Below are positions 44,076 through 53,965 of a stretch of DNA of 64,000 nucleotides, piece after piece. Numbering within the stretch: the stretch's first letter is position 1; every line of letters starts with the position of its first letter. The stretch is from Desulfobacterales bacterium. Its GTDB lineage: Bacteria > Desulfobacterota > UBA8473. The stretch spans positions 60,326 to 124,325 of the forward strand of contig JACQWO010000017.1 in NCBI GenBank assembly GCA_016209225.1, read 5' to 3'. Under the pieces are notes generated by a model that did no database searches, was not told the DNA's origin, and saw only the letters and a list, made by a program, of their open reading frames with translations. A program made the position numbers and the translations under genes.

Positions 44076-45023
44076 ATGGAAGAGAGAATAATCGAAGAGA
44101 TAAAAAGCAACAGAACTTTCCTGATTGCCTCTCATGTCAATCCAGATGGCGATGCCATAGGCTCAGCCCTCGCCCTGGCAATTTCCTTAAAGAATATTGG
44201 CAAAAAGGTAACGGTTTTTAATCAGGACCCCATTCCTAGGAATCTCCAATTTCTGCCCATGAGTCCGGAGATTATTCATGAGATAGACAGGTCTCTTACT
44301 TTTGATGTAGCTTTTGTTTTAGACTGTGGCGACCTTGATAGGGTAGGTAAGGAAATTGAGAAGATAAGAAAAATAATAAACATAGATCACCATATGACTA
44401 ATAGTGGATTTGGTGATTTAAGATTGGTTGATTCACAATCCAGTTCCACTGCAGAACTCATATATGCTGTTCTAAAGGATATTCCCATTGAGATTACATA
44501 TGAGATTGCTCTTAACATCTATACTGCCATATTAACGGATACCGGTGCCTTTTGCAATTCTAATACAACTGAAGGGACTTTTCATATTGCTAGTGAGATG
44601 GTTAGGATAGGTGTCAACCCGGCTAACGTAGCTGAGAAGATTTACCAAGAAATGCCTGTTCCCAGGCTAAAATTACTGGGGCTGGCGTTGAATACCTTGG
44701 AGATTTTAGACAATGGAAGGATAGCTTCCGTTGTGGTAACGCTTTCAATGTTGAGAAAAACAGGGGCTACCCCAGAACTCACGGAAGATATGATAAACTA
44801 CCCTAGATCCATTTTGGGTGTAAAAGTGGCAGTCTTATTCAGGGAGGTATCCAGGAATTATTATAAGATTAGCCTTCGATCCAACAAAGATATTGATGTT
44901 GCAGATATTGCCAGGGAATTCGGCGGAGGTGGGCATCCTAATGCTTCGGGTGGGAATATGAAAGGCAGTCTATTAGAGGCAAAGGGAAAGGTTTTTGAGG
45001 TGGTTAGTAAAAGGTTGAATTAA
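44076..45023 (+). CDS. nrnA: Bifunctional oligoribonuclease/PAP phosphatase NrnA
   Basis: The 315-residue DHH-family phosphoesterase has SHVNPDGDAIGSALAL, VLDCGDLDR, INIDHHMTN (the DHH motif), ILTDTGAFCNSNT and the DHHA1 end GGGGHPNASGG. It degrades nanoRNA and 3'-phosphoadenosine 5'-phosphate. The ATG at 44076 comes four bases after the rbfA stop. The gene ends at the truB start. Confidence 0.93.
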   Translation: MEERIIEEIKSNRTFLIASHVNPDGDAIGSALALAISLKNIGKKVTVFNQDPIPRNLQFLPMSPEIIHEIDRSLTFDVAFVLDCGDLDRVGKEIEKIRKIINIDHHMTNSGFGDLRLVDSQSSSTAELIYAVLKDIPIEITYEIALNIYTAILTDTGAFCNSNTTEGTFHIASEMVRIGVNPANVAEKIYQEMPVPRLKLLGLALNTLEILDNGRIASVVVTLSMLRKTGATPELTEDMINYPRSILGVKVAVLFREVSRNYYKISLRSNKDIDVADIAREFGGGGHPNASGGNMKGSLLEAKGKVFEVVSKRLN

Positions 45024-45958
45024 TGAATGGTATATTAATTATTGATAAATCTTCTGGGATTACTTCTCATGATGTTGTGAAGAGGGTGAAAAGGTTACTC
45101 AAAGTTCATAAAGCAGGGCATACAGGCACCTTGGACCCTCTGGCTACCGGTGTTCTCCCTGTTTGTATAAATGAAGCGACCAAGATAGTTCAATTTCTAA
45201 TAAATGATGACAAGGAATACGAAGCAGATTTGAAGCTGGGTATAGAAACAGACACCCAGGATCTGTTTGGTAGAGTAATTAGAGAGTCTTGTCAGATTCC
45301 AGGAGATCACAATAAGATAATTGATGCCTTTATAAATTTCGAAGGTAATATTAAGCAAAAGCCGCCAGTATTTTCAGCCTTAAAGTATCAAGGAACCCCC
45401 CTTTACAAATTGGCAAGAAGAGGTATATACGTTGATATCCCGGAGAGGGAGATAAACATCTTCAAAATTAATGTTACCAATATTGATCTTCCCTATGTTT
45501 CATTCAATGTGTACTGTTCTAAAGGTACTTATATTAGAACATTATGTGCTGATGTTGGTAAGAGGTTGGGTTGTGGTGCCCATCTGGTTGGGCTGAGAAG
45601 GATAAGAAGCGGCAGCTTTTATATCAAAGATTCTCATTCTCTAGATGAGTTAGAAGTCCTGTTCAAAAATGGGGCAGTAAAAGACAAAGTAATCCCATTA
45701 GATAGAGCTTTAAATAACTTACCTCAGATAAAGGTAAATGACGATCTGGCAAAAAGTGTTAGACATGGTAAACATATTATAGTCGATGATCTGAAAGACA
45801 TTTGTCTATCCCATATTAAAACAGGAGAAAGTCTAAGGATTACTTCTTTAAAGGACGATCTAATCGCTGTAGGTGAGTCTTTGATAACTTCTCCATTAAC
45901 TGACAAGGAAGAAGGGTGGGGCATGGCTTGTAGATTGATTCGGGTTTTTAACACTTAG
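45023..45958 (+). CDS. truB: tRNA pseudouridine-55 synthase
   Basis: The 311-residue TruB has the catalytic motif GHTGTLDPLATGVL with the aspartate, KQKPPVFSALKYQGTPLY, and YIRTLCADVGKRLGCGAHL. It makes pseudouridine 55 in the T-arm. Start overlaps nrnA by one base. Confidence 0.95.
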   Translation: MNGILIIDKSSGITSHDVVKRVKRLLKVHKAGHTGTLDPLATGVLPVCINEATKIVQFLINDDKEYEADLKLGIETDTQDLFGRVIRESCQIPGDHNKIIDAFINFEGNIKQKPPVFSALKYQGTPLYKLARRGIYVDIPEREINIFKINVTNIDLPYVSFNVYCSKGTYIRTLCADVGKRLGCGAHLVGLRRIRSGSFYIKDSHSLDELEVLFKNGAVKDKVIPLDRALNNLPQIKVNDDLAKSVRHGKHIIVDDLKDICLSHIKTGESLRITSLKDDLIAVGESLITSPLTDKEEGWGMACRLIRVFNT

Positions 45959-46024
45959 TCATTCATCAAGATCGTTCTTTACAAAGAAGGGTATGTGTGA
46001 TAAGAATCGGTTAGATAATTTCTT

Positions 46025-46177
46025 GACGGCTTCGTAAAAAGTCCATCTGCGGCGTTCCGCTGCATCCTCAGTCATTGCAGCGTACAGGTAAGTACGCTTC
46101 ATTCCTTCGGATTTGCGCGCCTTGCATCTGGAGCTTTTTACTGTGCCGTCTGATTTTTGACTTTTTACGACTTCATC
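46025..46177. mobile_element. 153-bp palindromic element, copy B
   Basis: Ends GACGGCTTCGTAAAAAGTC and GACTTTTTACGACTTCATC are inverted copies. It is the reverse of copy A at 24456-24608 with scattered mismatches, and the same length. It sits between truB and rpsO, where the rpsO promoter would normally lie. Confidence 0.75.
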
Positions 46178-46204
46178 ATTTCTTGGAAAGGAGTATTAGA
46201 GATA

Positions 46205-46471
46205 ATGTTAGATACTCAGAAAAAGGAAGAATTGATAGGAAAACACAAAGTTCACGATAAAGATACCGGGTCACCGGAAGTCCAGATTGCCCTGTTGAGT
46301 GAGCGTATAAATTATCTAACGGAGCATTTTAAGGCACATAAGAAGGACCATAATTCACGCCGTGGGTTAATGAAACTCGTAGGCCAAAGAAGGCGATTGT
46401 TGGATTACCTGAAAAGAAAAGATACTGATCGGTATCGAAGTATCATTGGTAAACTTGGTATAAGAAAATGA
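46205..46471 (+). CDS. rpsO: Ribosomal protein S15
   Basis: The 88-residue S15 has [33 protein letters not shown], and [14 protein letters not shown]. The ATG at 46205 has GGAAAGGAG upstream; a longer frame starting inside the mobile element is not real. It binds 16S rRNA early in assembly. pnp follows in the usual order. Confidence 0.97.
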   Translation: MLDTQKKEELIGKHKVHDKDTGSPEVQIALLSERINYLTEHFKAHKKDHNSRRGLMKLVGQRRRLLDYLKRKDTDRYRSIIGKLGIRK

Positions 46472-46544
46472 GGCTCTTTAGTTGAGTCCATTATTAAAGG
46501 ATTTGAGGTCTGACCTCAATCCCGTAAAGGAGATATGACTGGAG

Positions 46545-49500
46545 ATGATAGAAAGAGTCAGTGTAGATGTAAATGGAAGGCCCCTCTCTATTGAGACAGG
46601 AAAATTAGCAAAGCAGGCAAATGGATCAGTGCTTGTAACGTATGGAGAGACAGTGGTATTGGTGACTGTTGTAGCAGATAAAAAGGTGAGGGAGGGAGTT
46701 GACTTTCTGCCATTAACAGTGGATTATCAAGAGATGAATTATGCCGCCGGCAAAATCCCTGGTGGTTTTTTCAAACGTGAAGGTCGTTCCAGTGAAAAGG
46801 AAATACTTACTTCAAGGTTTATTGATAGACCTATACGGCCTCTCTTTCCAGACGGGTATTTCTATGAAACCCAGATTATTGCAACGGTCTTATCCGTGGA
46901 TCAAGAGAATGAATCAGATACCCTTGCAATGATTGGCGCTTCTGCTGCTTTGGAGATTTCTGATATCCCTTTTGCAGGTCCATTGGCAGGGGTAAGGATA
47001 GGCCGGATCGATGGTGAGCTTATCTGTAATCCAACAAATTCACAGTTAAAGGAAAGTGATCTTGATCTTCTTGTAGCAGGCACCCGAGATGCGGTGGTTA
47101 TGGTGGAAGGTGGAGCGAATATGCTTCCCGAGGATGTTATGTTGGAGGCTATATGGTATGGGCACGAATCCATGCAGCCGATCCTCACAATTCAGGAAGA
47201 ATTAAAAAGAATTGCAGGAAAACCAAAGAGGGAGATTGTAAGTAAGGTAATAGAACCTGAGTTCAAGAAGAAGGTTGAGAATGTGGCTCATGAAAAGCTC
47301 AGTAAGGCGATAAGGATACCTGCAAAGCTTGAGAGATACCAGATGTTTGATGAGATCAAACAGGAGACCATAGAGCAACTCTTACCAGAGTATGAAGGAA
47401 GAGAAGAGGAGATAAAGGAGCTTATTGCGGAGTTAAAGAAGAAACTGGTTCGAGAGATGTACATCTCGGAGAAAAAACGGATCGATGGCAGGGGCTTTAA
47501 TGATATAAGGCCCATTACCTGTGAGATTGGAGTCTTGCCGAGAACCCATGGTTCTGCTTTGTTCACAAGAGGTGAAACGCAGGTAATGGCAGCTACAACC
47601 CTTGGTACATCATCGGATGAAAAGAAGATAGAATCCATTTTTGGAGACAGCTACAAGTCCTTCATGCTGCATTATAATTTCCCACCTTTCTCCGTAGGAG
47701 AGGTTAAGTTCTTAAGAGGCCCGGGCAGAAGAGAGATTGGGCATGGTGCTTTGGCTGAGAGGGCAATTGCCAGGGTATTGCCTTCCAATGATGATTTTCC
47801 ATATACAATCAGGCTTGTCTCTGATGTCTTAGAGTCAAACGGTTCTTCTTCTATGGCTACTGTTTGTGGAGGAATCCTTTCCCTTATGGATGCCGGAGTT
47901 CCTATAAAAACCCATGTGGCAGGGATAGCCATGGGTTTGATGAAAGAAAATGAAGATTTTATTGTATTGTCAGATATCTTGGGAGATGAAGACCATATAG
48001 GTGATATGGACTTTAAGGTTACCGGGACTAAGGATGGTGTTACAGCCCTTCAGATGGATATAAAGATTAAAGGGGTTACTAAAGATATACTCGAAAAGGC
48101 CCTTTATCAAGCTAAAGAGGGCCGGCTCTATATATTAGGTAAAATGAAGGCCACAATTTCTGAGCCCAGAGAGTCTTTATCCATCTATGCCCCAAGGATT
48201 ATTACTATGGAGATTAATCCTGATAAGATTCGAGATGTAATCGGTCCTGGTGGGAAGGTTATCAGAAGTATAGTTGAGAAAACAGGGGCAAAGATAGACA
48301 TTGATGACTCAGGGAAGATAAATATAGCATCAGTTGACAGCAAAGCTGGTGATAGGGCAATTGAGATGATTAAAGAGATATGCCAAGAGGTTCAGATCGA
48401 AGAGATTTATAAGGGAAAGGTTAAAAAGATCATGAACTTTGGGGCATTTGTTGAGATTCTTCCTGGAGTTGATGGTTTGGTACATATATCTCAGTTATCA
48501 GCAGAGCGGGTCAAGGATGTAAGGGATGTGCTTAAGATTAGGATAGTAACTGAAGAGATACCGTACGTTAATTCCGTTTCTATTGGTGTTTGGGTTGTCC
48601 TTGGGTCCCGTGACGAAAAGAGAAATGAAAATGGGATATCCCATTTTATTGAACACATGCTCTTTAAAGGGACCAAAAAGAGGACAACAATGCAGATTGC
48701 AAAAGAGATAGACTCTGTTGGTGGCATATTAAATGCCTGTACCAGTAAGGAATATACGAGTTTTTATGCAAAGGTATTGACTAAAGACCTTCCTCTTGCC
48801 ATAGACCTCCTCTCCGATATCCTTCTTAATTCCACCTTTAATCCTAAAGAGATTGATAAAGAAAAACAGGTAATACTCCAGGAAATCTGCATGGTAGAGG
48901 ATACTCCAGAGGAGCATATCCAGGAACTATTTAACAGGGCATTTTTTCGTGAACATCCCTTAGGTTATCCGGTCCTTGGAGAGCCGGAAACCGTTGGTGC
49001 TATAGATAGAACCAGGATAATCGAATTTTTCAAAGAATACTATACCTCCAACAGGATAATCATCTCAGCTTGTGGAAATCTTAGACATGACGAAGTTGTT
49101 AGAAGGACCGAGGATGACTTTGGTAGCCTGCCGAAAGAGGATGGATATGCAGCCAAAGATTTACCAAATCCAATTTCTCAAGTCTTAATTCGAGAAAAAG
49201 AACTTGAACAAACTCATGTCTGTCTTGGAAGCAAGGGGCCTTCACAAACTCATCCCCTAAGATATGCAAGCTATATCCTGAATGCTGTGCTGGGTGGAGG
49301 GATGAGTTCACGTTTATTTCAGGAAATAAGGGAAAAAAGAGGGTTAGTTTATTCCGTGTATTCTTATATGTCAGCATATTTCGATACGGGTCTATTCACA
49401 ATATACGCTGGTACCGATGGAGATGACTTAAAGAAGGTAATTGAGTTGGTTATAAAGGAACTCAGGAGGCTTAAGATCAATGCCCTGAAAAAAAGGCAAC

Positions 49501-49763
49501 TCCAAATGGCAAAAGAACAACTTAAAGGGAATCTGATACTAGCGTGCGAAAACATTGATAACAGGATGAGCAGGCTTGCCAAGAGTGAAATCTATTTCGG
49601 GAGGTTTATTGCACTAGATGAGATAATCAATGGTATTGAGAAGGTGACCCCGGAAGAAGTTTCCCTATTGGCAGAAGAGATCTTCGATAGAGACTACCTA
49701 TCGCTGGCCGTTCTTGGGCATGTGAAAGAAGAGGATTTTACAAAGGGTCTATTGGAGGTTTAA
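46545..49763 (+). CDS. pnp: Fusion of polynucleotide phosphorylase and M16 peptidase
   Basis: The 1072-residue frame joins two proteins. Residues 1 to about 663 are PNPase: first RNase PH core ([20 protein letters not shown]), second core ([14 protein letters not shown]), KH ([12 protein letters not shown]) and the first 42 residues of an S1 domain ([19 protein letters not shown]). At about 48533 the S1 domain breaks off and [19 protein letters not shown] begins, a mitochondrial-processing-peptidase-like M16 protein that keeps the zinc motif [10 protein letters not shown] but lacks its first dozen residues. The genes are normally adjacent, so an in-frame deletion is the simplest cause. Whether a functional bifunctional protein results, or an assembly error, is open. 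Confidence 0.85.
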   Translation: MIERVSVDVNGRPLSIETGKLAKQANGSVLVTYGETVVLVTVVADKKVREGVDFLPLTVDYQEMNYAAGKIPGGFFKREGRSSEKEILTSRFIDRPIRPLFPDGYFYETQIIATVLSVDQENESDTLAMIGASAALEISDIPFAGPLAGVRIGRIDGELICNPTNSQLKESDLDLLVAGTRDAVVMVEGGANMLPEDVMLEAIWYGHESMQPILTIQEELKRIAGKPKREIVSKVIEPEFKKKVENVAHEKLSKAIRIPAKLERYQMFDEIKQETIEQLLPEYEGREEEIKELIAELKKKLVREMYISEKKRIDGRGFNDIRPITCEIGVLPRTHGSALFTRGETQVMAATTLGTSSDEKKIESIFGDSYKSFMLHYNFPPFSVGEVKFLRGPGRREIGHGALAERAIARVLPSNDDFPYTIRLVSDVLESNGSSSMATVCGGILSLMDAGVPIKTHVAGIAMGLMKENEDFIVLSDILGDEDHIGDMDFKVTGTKDGVTALQMDIKIKGVTKDILEKALYQAKEGRLYILGKMKATISEPRESLSIYAPRIITMEINPDKIRDVIGPGGKVIRSIVEKTGAKIDIDDSGKINIASVDSKAGDRAIEMIKEICQEVQIEEIYKGKVKKIMNFGAFVEILPGVDGLVHISQLSAERVKDVRDVLKIRIVTEEIPYVNSVSIGVWVVLGSRDEKRNENGISHFIEHMLFKGTKKRTTMQIAKEIDSVGGILNACTSKEYTSFYAKVLTKDLPLAIDLLSDILLNSTFNPKEIDKEKQVILQEICMVEDTPEEHIQELFNRAFFREHPLGYPVLGEPETVGAIDRTRIIEFFKEYYTSNRIIISACGNLRHDEVVRRTEDDFGSLPKEDGYAAKDLPNPISQVLIREKELEQTHVCLGSKGPSQTHPLRYASYILNAVLGGGMSSRLFQEIREKRGLVYSVYSYMSAYFDTGLFTIYAGTDGDDLKKVIELVIKELRRLKINALKKRQLQMAKEQLKGNLILACENIDNRMSRLAKSEIYFGRFIALDEIINGIEKVTPEEVSLLAEEIFDRDYLSLAVLGHVKEEDFTKGLLEV

Positions 49764-49828
49764 CGTTTTACCTTGCTCTGATTCAGCCTTCCATAACACT
49801 TGTCTTTTGATGTTAGGTAACTTTTCAA

Positions 49829-51056
49829 TTTCTAAGCCGCCTGTACGGCGGTGAACCATACCGCATTTTTCACACTGATATTCCCCAATTTCTAAGCCGC
49901 CTGTACGGCGGTGAACACCCGCCGCACCTGATACGAAACGGCCGCAAATTTCTAAGCCGCCTGTACGGCGGTGAACCTGTGTTTTACCCGTTTGCGGCGC
50001 AAACATGATTTCTAAGCCGCCTGTACGGCGGTGAACTGACCGCTGTAGCCACGATGATCAGTAAAATATTTCTAAGCCGCCTGTACGGCGGTGAACTTGA
50101 GATTTCAGGGCAGGTTGTTGGAAAAAGATTTCTAAGCCGCCTGTACGGCGGTGAACAAAAAACCCGGATTGCCCGTTTGGTTTTCATCTTTCTAAGCCGC
50201 CTGTACGGCGGTGAACTGTTAGATATCTGCGCTGGATTCTTGTAGCCATTTCTAAGCCGCCTGTACGGCGGTGAACTCCTTTGTTTTTTGCTCCCTTTGC
50301 CAGGAACATTTCTAAGCCGCCTGTACGGCGGTGAACGCTCGCCGGCTGATTGGGAAAATCGATATCAATTTCTAAGCCGCCTGTACGGCGGTGAACTCAA
50401 CAAGAATTAAACAGGGGACACCTTAAACTTTCTAAGCCGCCTGTACGGCGGTGAACATTCTACCACTTCGCCAATCAAAGTACCAGTATTTCTAAGCCGC
50501 CTGTACGGCGGTGAACCTAAGATAAGGTGTGGCAGAGCAATCAGTAAGTTTCTAAGCCGCCTGTACGGCGGTGAACGTAAAAAAAGATACTGTTAAAGAG
50601 GAGATAAATTTCTAAGCCGCCTGTACGGCGGTGAACATTGGCTAGAATTTCCAATGGAATACAGCAACTTTCTAAGCCGCCTGTACGGCGGTGAACACAA
50701 TGTAATTGAGTGTAATAAGTGCAGACAATTTCTAAGCCGCCTGTACGGCGGTGAACACAAAGATCAAAACAGGGACATTAAGTGTTAATTTCTAAGCCGC
50801 CTGTACGGCGGTGAACTTAATAAGTCAGCCCCTTTTCAAACTTTTAGATTTCTAAGCCGCCTGTACGGCGGTGAACGTGCGTCTATGTAATAAATGCGGT
50901 GAGTTCTCTTTCTAAGCCGCCTGTACGGCGGTGAACTCCTCACAGCCTGGGCATTTACCTTTTAGCATTTTCTAAGCCTCCTGTACGGCGGTGAACTGAC
51001 AGATGGACAGGACATAGGGGGGGGTAGGTTTCTAAGCCGCCTGTACGGCGGTGAAC
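49829..51056 (-). CRISPR. Type I-F CRISPR array, 21 repeats
   Basis: A 28-bp repeat starts every 60 bases from 49829 to 51029, giving 21 repeats and 20 spacers of 32 bp. On the minus strand the repeat begins GTTCACCGCCGTACAGG and ends GCGGCTTAGAAA, a I-F-type repeat with a GCCGCC..GGCGGC stem. The cas genes lie to the right on the minus strand, so the array is transcribed leftwards and the newest spacers should be at the right end. The repeat at 50969-50996 has one substitution. Spacers have no evident match elsewhere in the window. Confidence 0.98.
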
Positions 51057-51184
51057 GGCAACATTACAATAAAAAAATAAGCTGCAACAAGTAGTTAATA
51101 AAAATTGGCCCCAAAAACCAAAAAAAATAGCCGAATTACAACTCATTGATAATAAAACAGAAATTATTAGAGTATTTTTTTAGG
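51057..51184 (-). promoter_or_regulatory. CRISPR leader
   Basis: An A/T-rich segment with A and T runs (AATAAAAAAATAAG, AAAAAAAATAG) adjoins the leader-end repeat. It should contain the array promoter and the integration signals. No exact motifs were assigned. Confidence 0.65.
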
Positions 51185-51352
51185 TTAAAACAACGGTACT
51201 GTGGTTGTATTGCTCAACCCATAACAGGAGTACAAACCGGTTTGTGGAGCCTCCATCACCTGTTTTTCAATAAACAAACGGAAACGTTGCCCGTTTATCT
51301 GGCTGGTGACATATGGTAATTTGCTGTGTTGCTCTTTGAAATCTTCAAAGAG
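51185..51352 (-). pseudogene. Remnant of a second cas6f
   Basis: Read on the minus strand the frame gives LFEDFKEQHSKLPYVTSQ then INGQRFRLFIEKQVMEAP and GLYSCYGLSNTTTVPLF before TAA. This is the C-terminus of a Cas6f, with the YGLS..TVPxF signature, and parallels GQRLRLFIHFGHLLDHP..SYGLSKVATVPWF of the intact gene. It is about 56 residues and more like a I-F1-type Cas6f. Nothing of the front part is readable because of stops beyond 51353. It lies between the leader and the live cas6f. Confidence 0.7.
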
Positions 51353-51388
51353 TTATAACGCTTGTTGTAATGCTTCCAGCGCATTTTG

Positions 51389-51940
51389 TTAAAACCAAGG
51401 CACTGTTGCGACTTTGGACAACCCATAGCTATCAAAAACGCCTGATACTGGATGATCAAGTAGATGTCCAAAATGAATAAAAAGACGAAGTCTTTGCCCT
51501 GTTGACCCACTTTCCAAGTCGAGATATGGGTTATCTAATCCTTGTGAAAACATTTTAGCTTTGTAAATCTTTTCTTCACTAAGCGTTATTGAACCACGTC
51601 GTTTCAGTCGCTCCAGCTTTGATTTGCCCATATTAGTACGAATCCGTGAAATTGCTCTATATTTAACATTAGCAGGAACATTCTTCACATTGCTTATTTC
51701 GCAAAATCCAGCTATACTACCAAGCCAGTTTAAATTTTGCAAATTTTGCAAATTATTTTTGTCGCCATGTAAGCGTAGCACTTTGCCCAGCTTGGTTTTG
51801 TATTCTGGAAAACTCACGCCTATTTGATTAGTTTTAAGCTTGACAAGTGCTTTATGAAATTTGTTATACACCAAATTCATTAGTGGACTTTCCCGCATTT
51901 CTGAATCTGGTTTTATCTCAATATCAATATAGTATTCCAT
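51389..51940 (-). CDS. cas6f: CRISPR RNA endonuclease Cas6f
   Basis: The 183-residue protein (MEYYIDIEIKPDSEMRESPL) has the Cas6f/Csy4 end GVFDSYGLSKVATVPWF and internal RISRIRT..KSKLERLKRR that binds the crRNA hairpin. It cuts the repeat RNA at the base of the stem and stays bound to the 3' end. Its start shares one base with the cas5fv stop. Length is normal. Confidence 0.92.
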   Translation of the reverse strand: MEYYIDIEIKPDSEMRESPLMNLVYNKFHKALVKLKTNQIGVSFPEYKTKLGKVLRLHGDKNNLQNLQNLNWLGSIAGFCEISNVKNVPANVKYRAISRIRTNMGKSKLERLKRRGSITLSEEKIYKAKMFSQGLDNPYLDLESGSTGQRLRLFIHFGHLLDHPVSGVFDSYGLSKVATVPWF

Positions 51941-52974
51941 CAGTTTCTTAGCTCCCTGGTATCGATATCTGTTACGTAAGCCAAGCCTTTTTTCCCCAAA
52001 TAGAAGCTGGATACCCCAGCATTTTCTATCAATCTCTTAATTTCTTTGGCTTTTTCGCGATTGATATCTATGTTAATTTCAAGTTTACCACTGGCCTTTG
52101 TCATCAAGGAAACAACTTCTCCCACACCTTTTTTCCTCTCTTTTCGTATATATGGATTACCCCATATTTTCTTTTTCTCTCCAGTAGTGTATCTTTTCAG
52201 AAAATCTTTTGGCGTAAATCCATTGTTTGATATACCAGTGATACCACCCCTCGCTGATCGAGCAGAGGAAGTATTATATCGTTTAGACAACCTTTCAAGC
52301 TGCAAATATAGGGTTGAACAATATAGTGGTAACACTATGATATTTCCTTTTTGGTTTCGTGGTTTAATTTTAGGGAATTTAGATGTTAAAATTTGCACTA
52401 CATTTTCGACCACCTCATTGCTTTGTAAGGGTTTAAACTTTTTTAGTTCTTCCAACCTGCTGATAATTGCAAGTGGGTTCAAATCTTGTTGTGAGGTGGT
52501 ATGTGTTTCATTCACAACAAAACCACAAAGATCATCAAAATCTAACGCTAACACTCCCCAAAACTCATTTGAATAGTCAGATTGAAAAATAGCATCATTG
52601 GTTTTAATCATTCCAGTGAATGAATTTTGGTCTTCACTATCATTCATGTTTCTAATGTAAATAATTTCATGGGAGTATAATGCGCTGTCATCAAAAGAAA
52701 TATCTCGTTCCAATTGACGGAAATAATATTTTTCATCTTGTCTTGCTTGGTATAACTTTCTTTGATCCCCGATTAGCCTATTCAGCAATCCCATAACGGT
52801 ATTTATTGATACTTCCCTTCTTATAAAGTATTCAGATTTGCTTTTCATTCCTGAAATATTTTGACCCGAAGCGATAAATTTTCTTCCCTTTTGGGGTAAA
52901 GGCTTATTGTTGCCATCAAAGTCTTCAAGAAATGAGTTTCGCCATGACGACTCATATTCAATTAAAATTTTCAT
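51940..52974 (-). CDS. cas5fv: Cas5fv, type I-F2 effector
   Basis: The 344-residue protein (MKILIEYESSWRNSFLEDFD..) is placed between cas7fv and cas6f, as Cas5fv is in the I-F2 (I-Fv) system first described in Shewanella putrefaciens. It caps the 5' end of the crRNA and replaces the large subunit in that system. Segment SARSARGGITGISNNGFTPKDF and IWGNPYIRKERKKGVGEVVS resemble that family. I judge by context and memory of the family; the sequence is not a generic RAMP. Confidence 0.82.
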   Translation of the reverse strand: MKILIEYESSWRNSFLEDFDGNNKPLPQKGRKFIASGQNISGMKSKSEYFIRREVSINTVMGLLNRLIGDQRKLYQARQDEKYYFRQLERDISFDDSALYSHEIIYIRNMNDSEDQNSFTGMIKTNDAIFQSDYSNEFWGVLALDFDDLCGFVVNETHTTSQQDLNPLAIISRLEELKKFKPLQSNEVVENVVQILTSKFPKIKPRNQKGNIIVLPLYCSTLYLQLERLSKRYNTSSARSARGGITGISNNGFTPKDFLKRYTTGEKKKIWGNPYIRKERKKGVGEVVSLMTKASGKLEINIDINREKAKEIKRLIENAGVSSFYLGKKGLAYVTDIDTRELRN

Positions 52975-52983
52975 AAGAAACTC

Positions 52984-53964
52984 CTATTTAGTGTAAAAAT
53001 AAACAGCATAATCTGATTTTGGTTGATTTTCTATCTGGCTTGGATCGCGTTTTATTCGCATCATTTTTGTGCTGTCGTTGTAGTCCACCAACACTTCTTC
53101 AATATACATATAGGATTTTGCCTGTCTGATAGATAATTCTTTTATTTTATGAATGGTGGTTTCCACCAAAATATTTATGGCCTCCTGATTAAGCAGAATG
53201 CCATTCTCTCCTTCTTCAAATATGGTTCCATTACGGACATAGTTTTTATGGAATTTAGCCTCTGGTGATAATTTCGGATTCAATGATTTAATGTAATCTT
53301 TCACTAACTGAGCAACTTCCTCGCCTTGGCCCTCTTTAACTACCATTGCAGCACGATCAAACTTGTTATCTAATGAAATGAATTGTAGTTGCTCAATGCT
53401 AATAGAGCCATAGGATAAATATTCTGTATCGCCAAAAGTGGTTTTTGAAAAAAATGTACTGCTCTTTTCCTCTCCGGATTTAGTTATTTCTTTTTCTTTA
53501 CTTCCTGCTCGACCAAACTGCTCAAAATTTCCATTACCAAGTTGATCTACAAAATCTTCAATCAGTAATGGGCTTGTCCGTTTGCATTGACTGGAAGGTA
53601 CGACGTACCCACGAATTAACCCCGTCATTGATGCAATAACTTTTGCAAGGTTTTTATCTTTTGCATAGTGTAAGTCATAGGCTTGGTCTCGGAATAAATG
53701 ATGCCTGACACAATTCTGGCTGATATATAAGGGCGTTTTTTTAAAATCGATATCGGTTGGTTCTTTACGATACTTGTATCCTGTGTCCTTCACTCTTCCA
53801 GATAAGTTTGTATAGCCTCTTAATTTTGGCAATGTGTGGTTGTCGACCGTAGTCCCGTTTTCCTGGGCAAGGTTTGTTGGACCATTCCAGTTAACTACTC
53901 CGTGCCCCAGCGCCTTGATTTTGAAATCAACACTTTTTATTCCAGTAATTTTTTCCATCTGCAT
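52984..53964 (-). CDS. cas7fv: Cas7fv, type I-F2 backbone subunit
   Basis: The 326-residue protein has [20 protein letters not shown] and [16 protein letters not shown], features of the Cas7fv group. Several copies polymerise along the crRNA to form the Cascade backbone. The ATG follows GGAGGAGAATGAC and overlaps the end of cas2-3 in the spacing of two bases. The gene lies in the standard I-F2 order (cas1, cas2-3, cas7fv, cas5fv, cas6f). Confidence 0.85.
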   Translation of the reverse strand: MQMEKITGIKSVDFKIKALGHGVVNWNGPTNLAQENGTTVDNHTLPKLRGYTNLSGRVKDTGYKYRKEPTDIDFKKTPLYISQNCVRHHLFRDQAYDLHYAKDKNLAKVIASMTGLIRGYVVPSSQCKRTSPLLIEDFVDQLGNGNFEQFGRAGSKEKEITKSGEEKSSTFFSKTTFGDTEYLSYGSISIEQLQFISLDNKFDRAAMVVKEGQGEEVAQLVKDYIKSLNPKLSPEAKFHKNYVRNGTIFEEGENGILLNQEAINILVETTIHKIKELSIRQAKSYMYIEEVLVDYNDSTKMMRIKRDPSQIENQPKSDYAVYFYTK

Positions 53965-53965
53965 G

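Noticed and set aside
46157..46204. Longer start of S15
   Set aside because: The codons come from the end of the 153-bp element and S15 is normally 88-89 residues.
50054..50245. Small frames inside the CRISPR array with SRLYGGE repeats
   Set aside because: They are translations of the CRISPR repeat and spacers.
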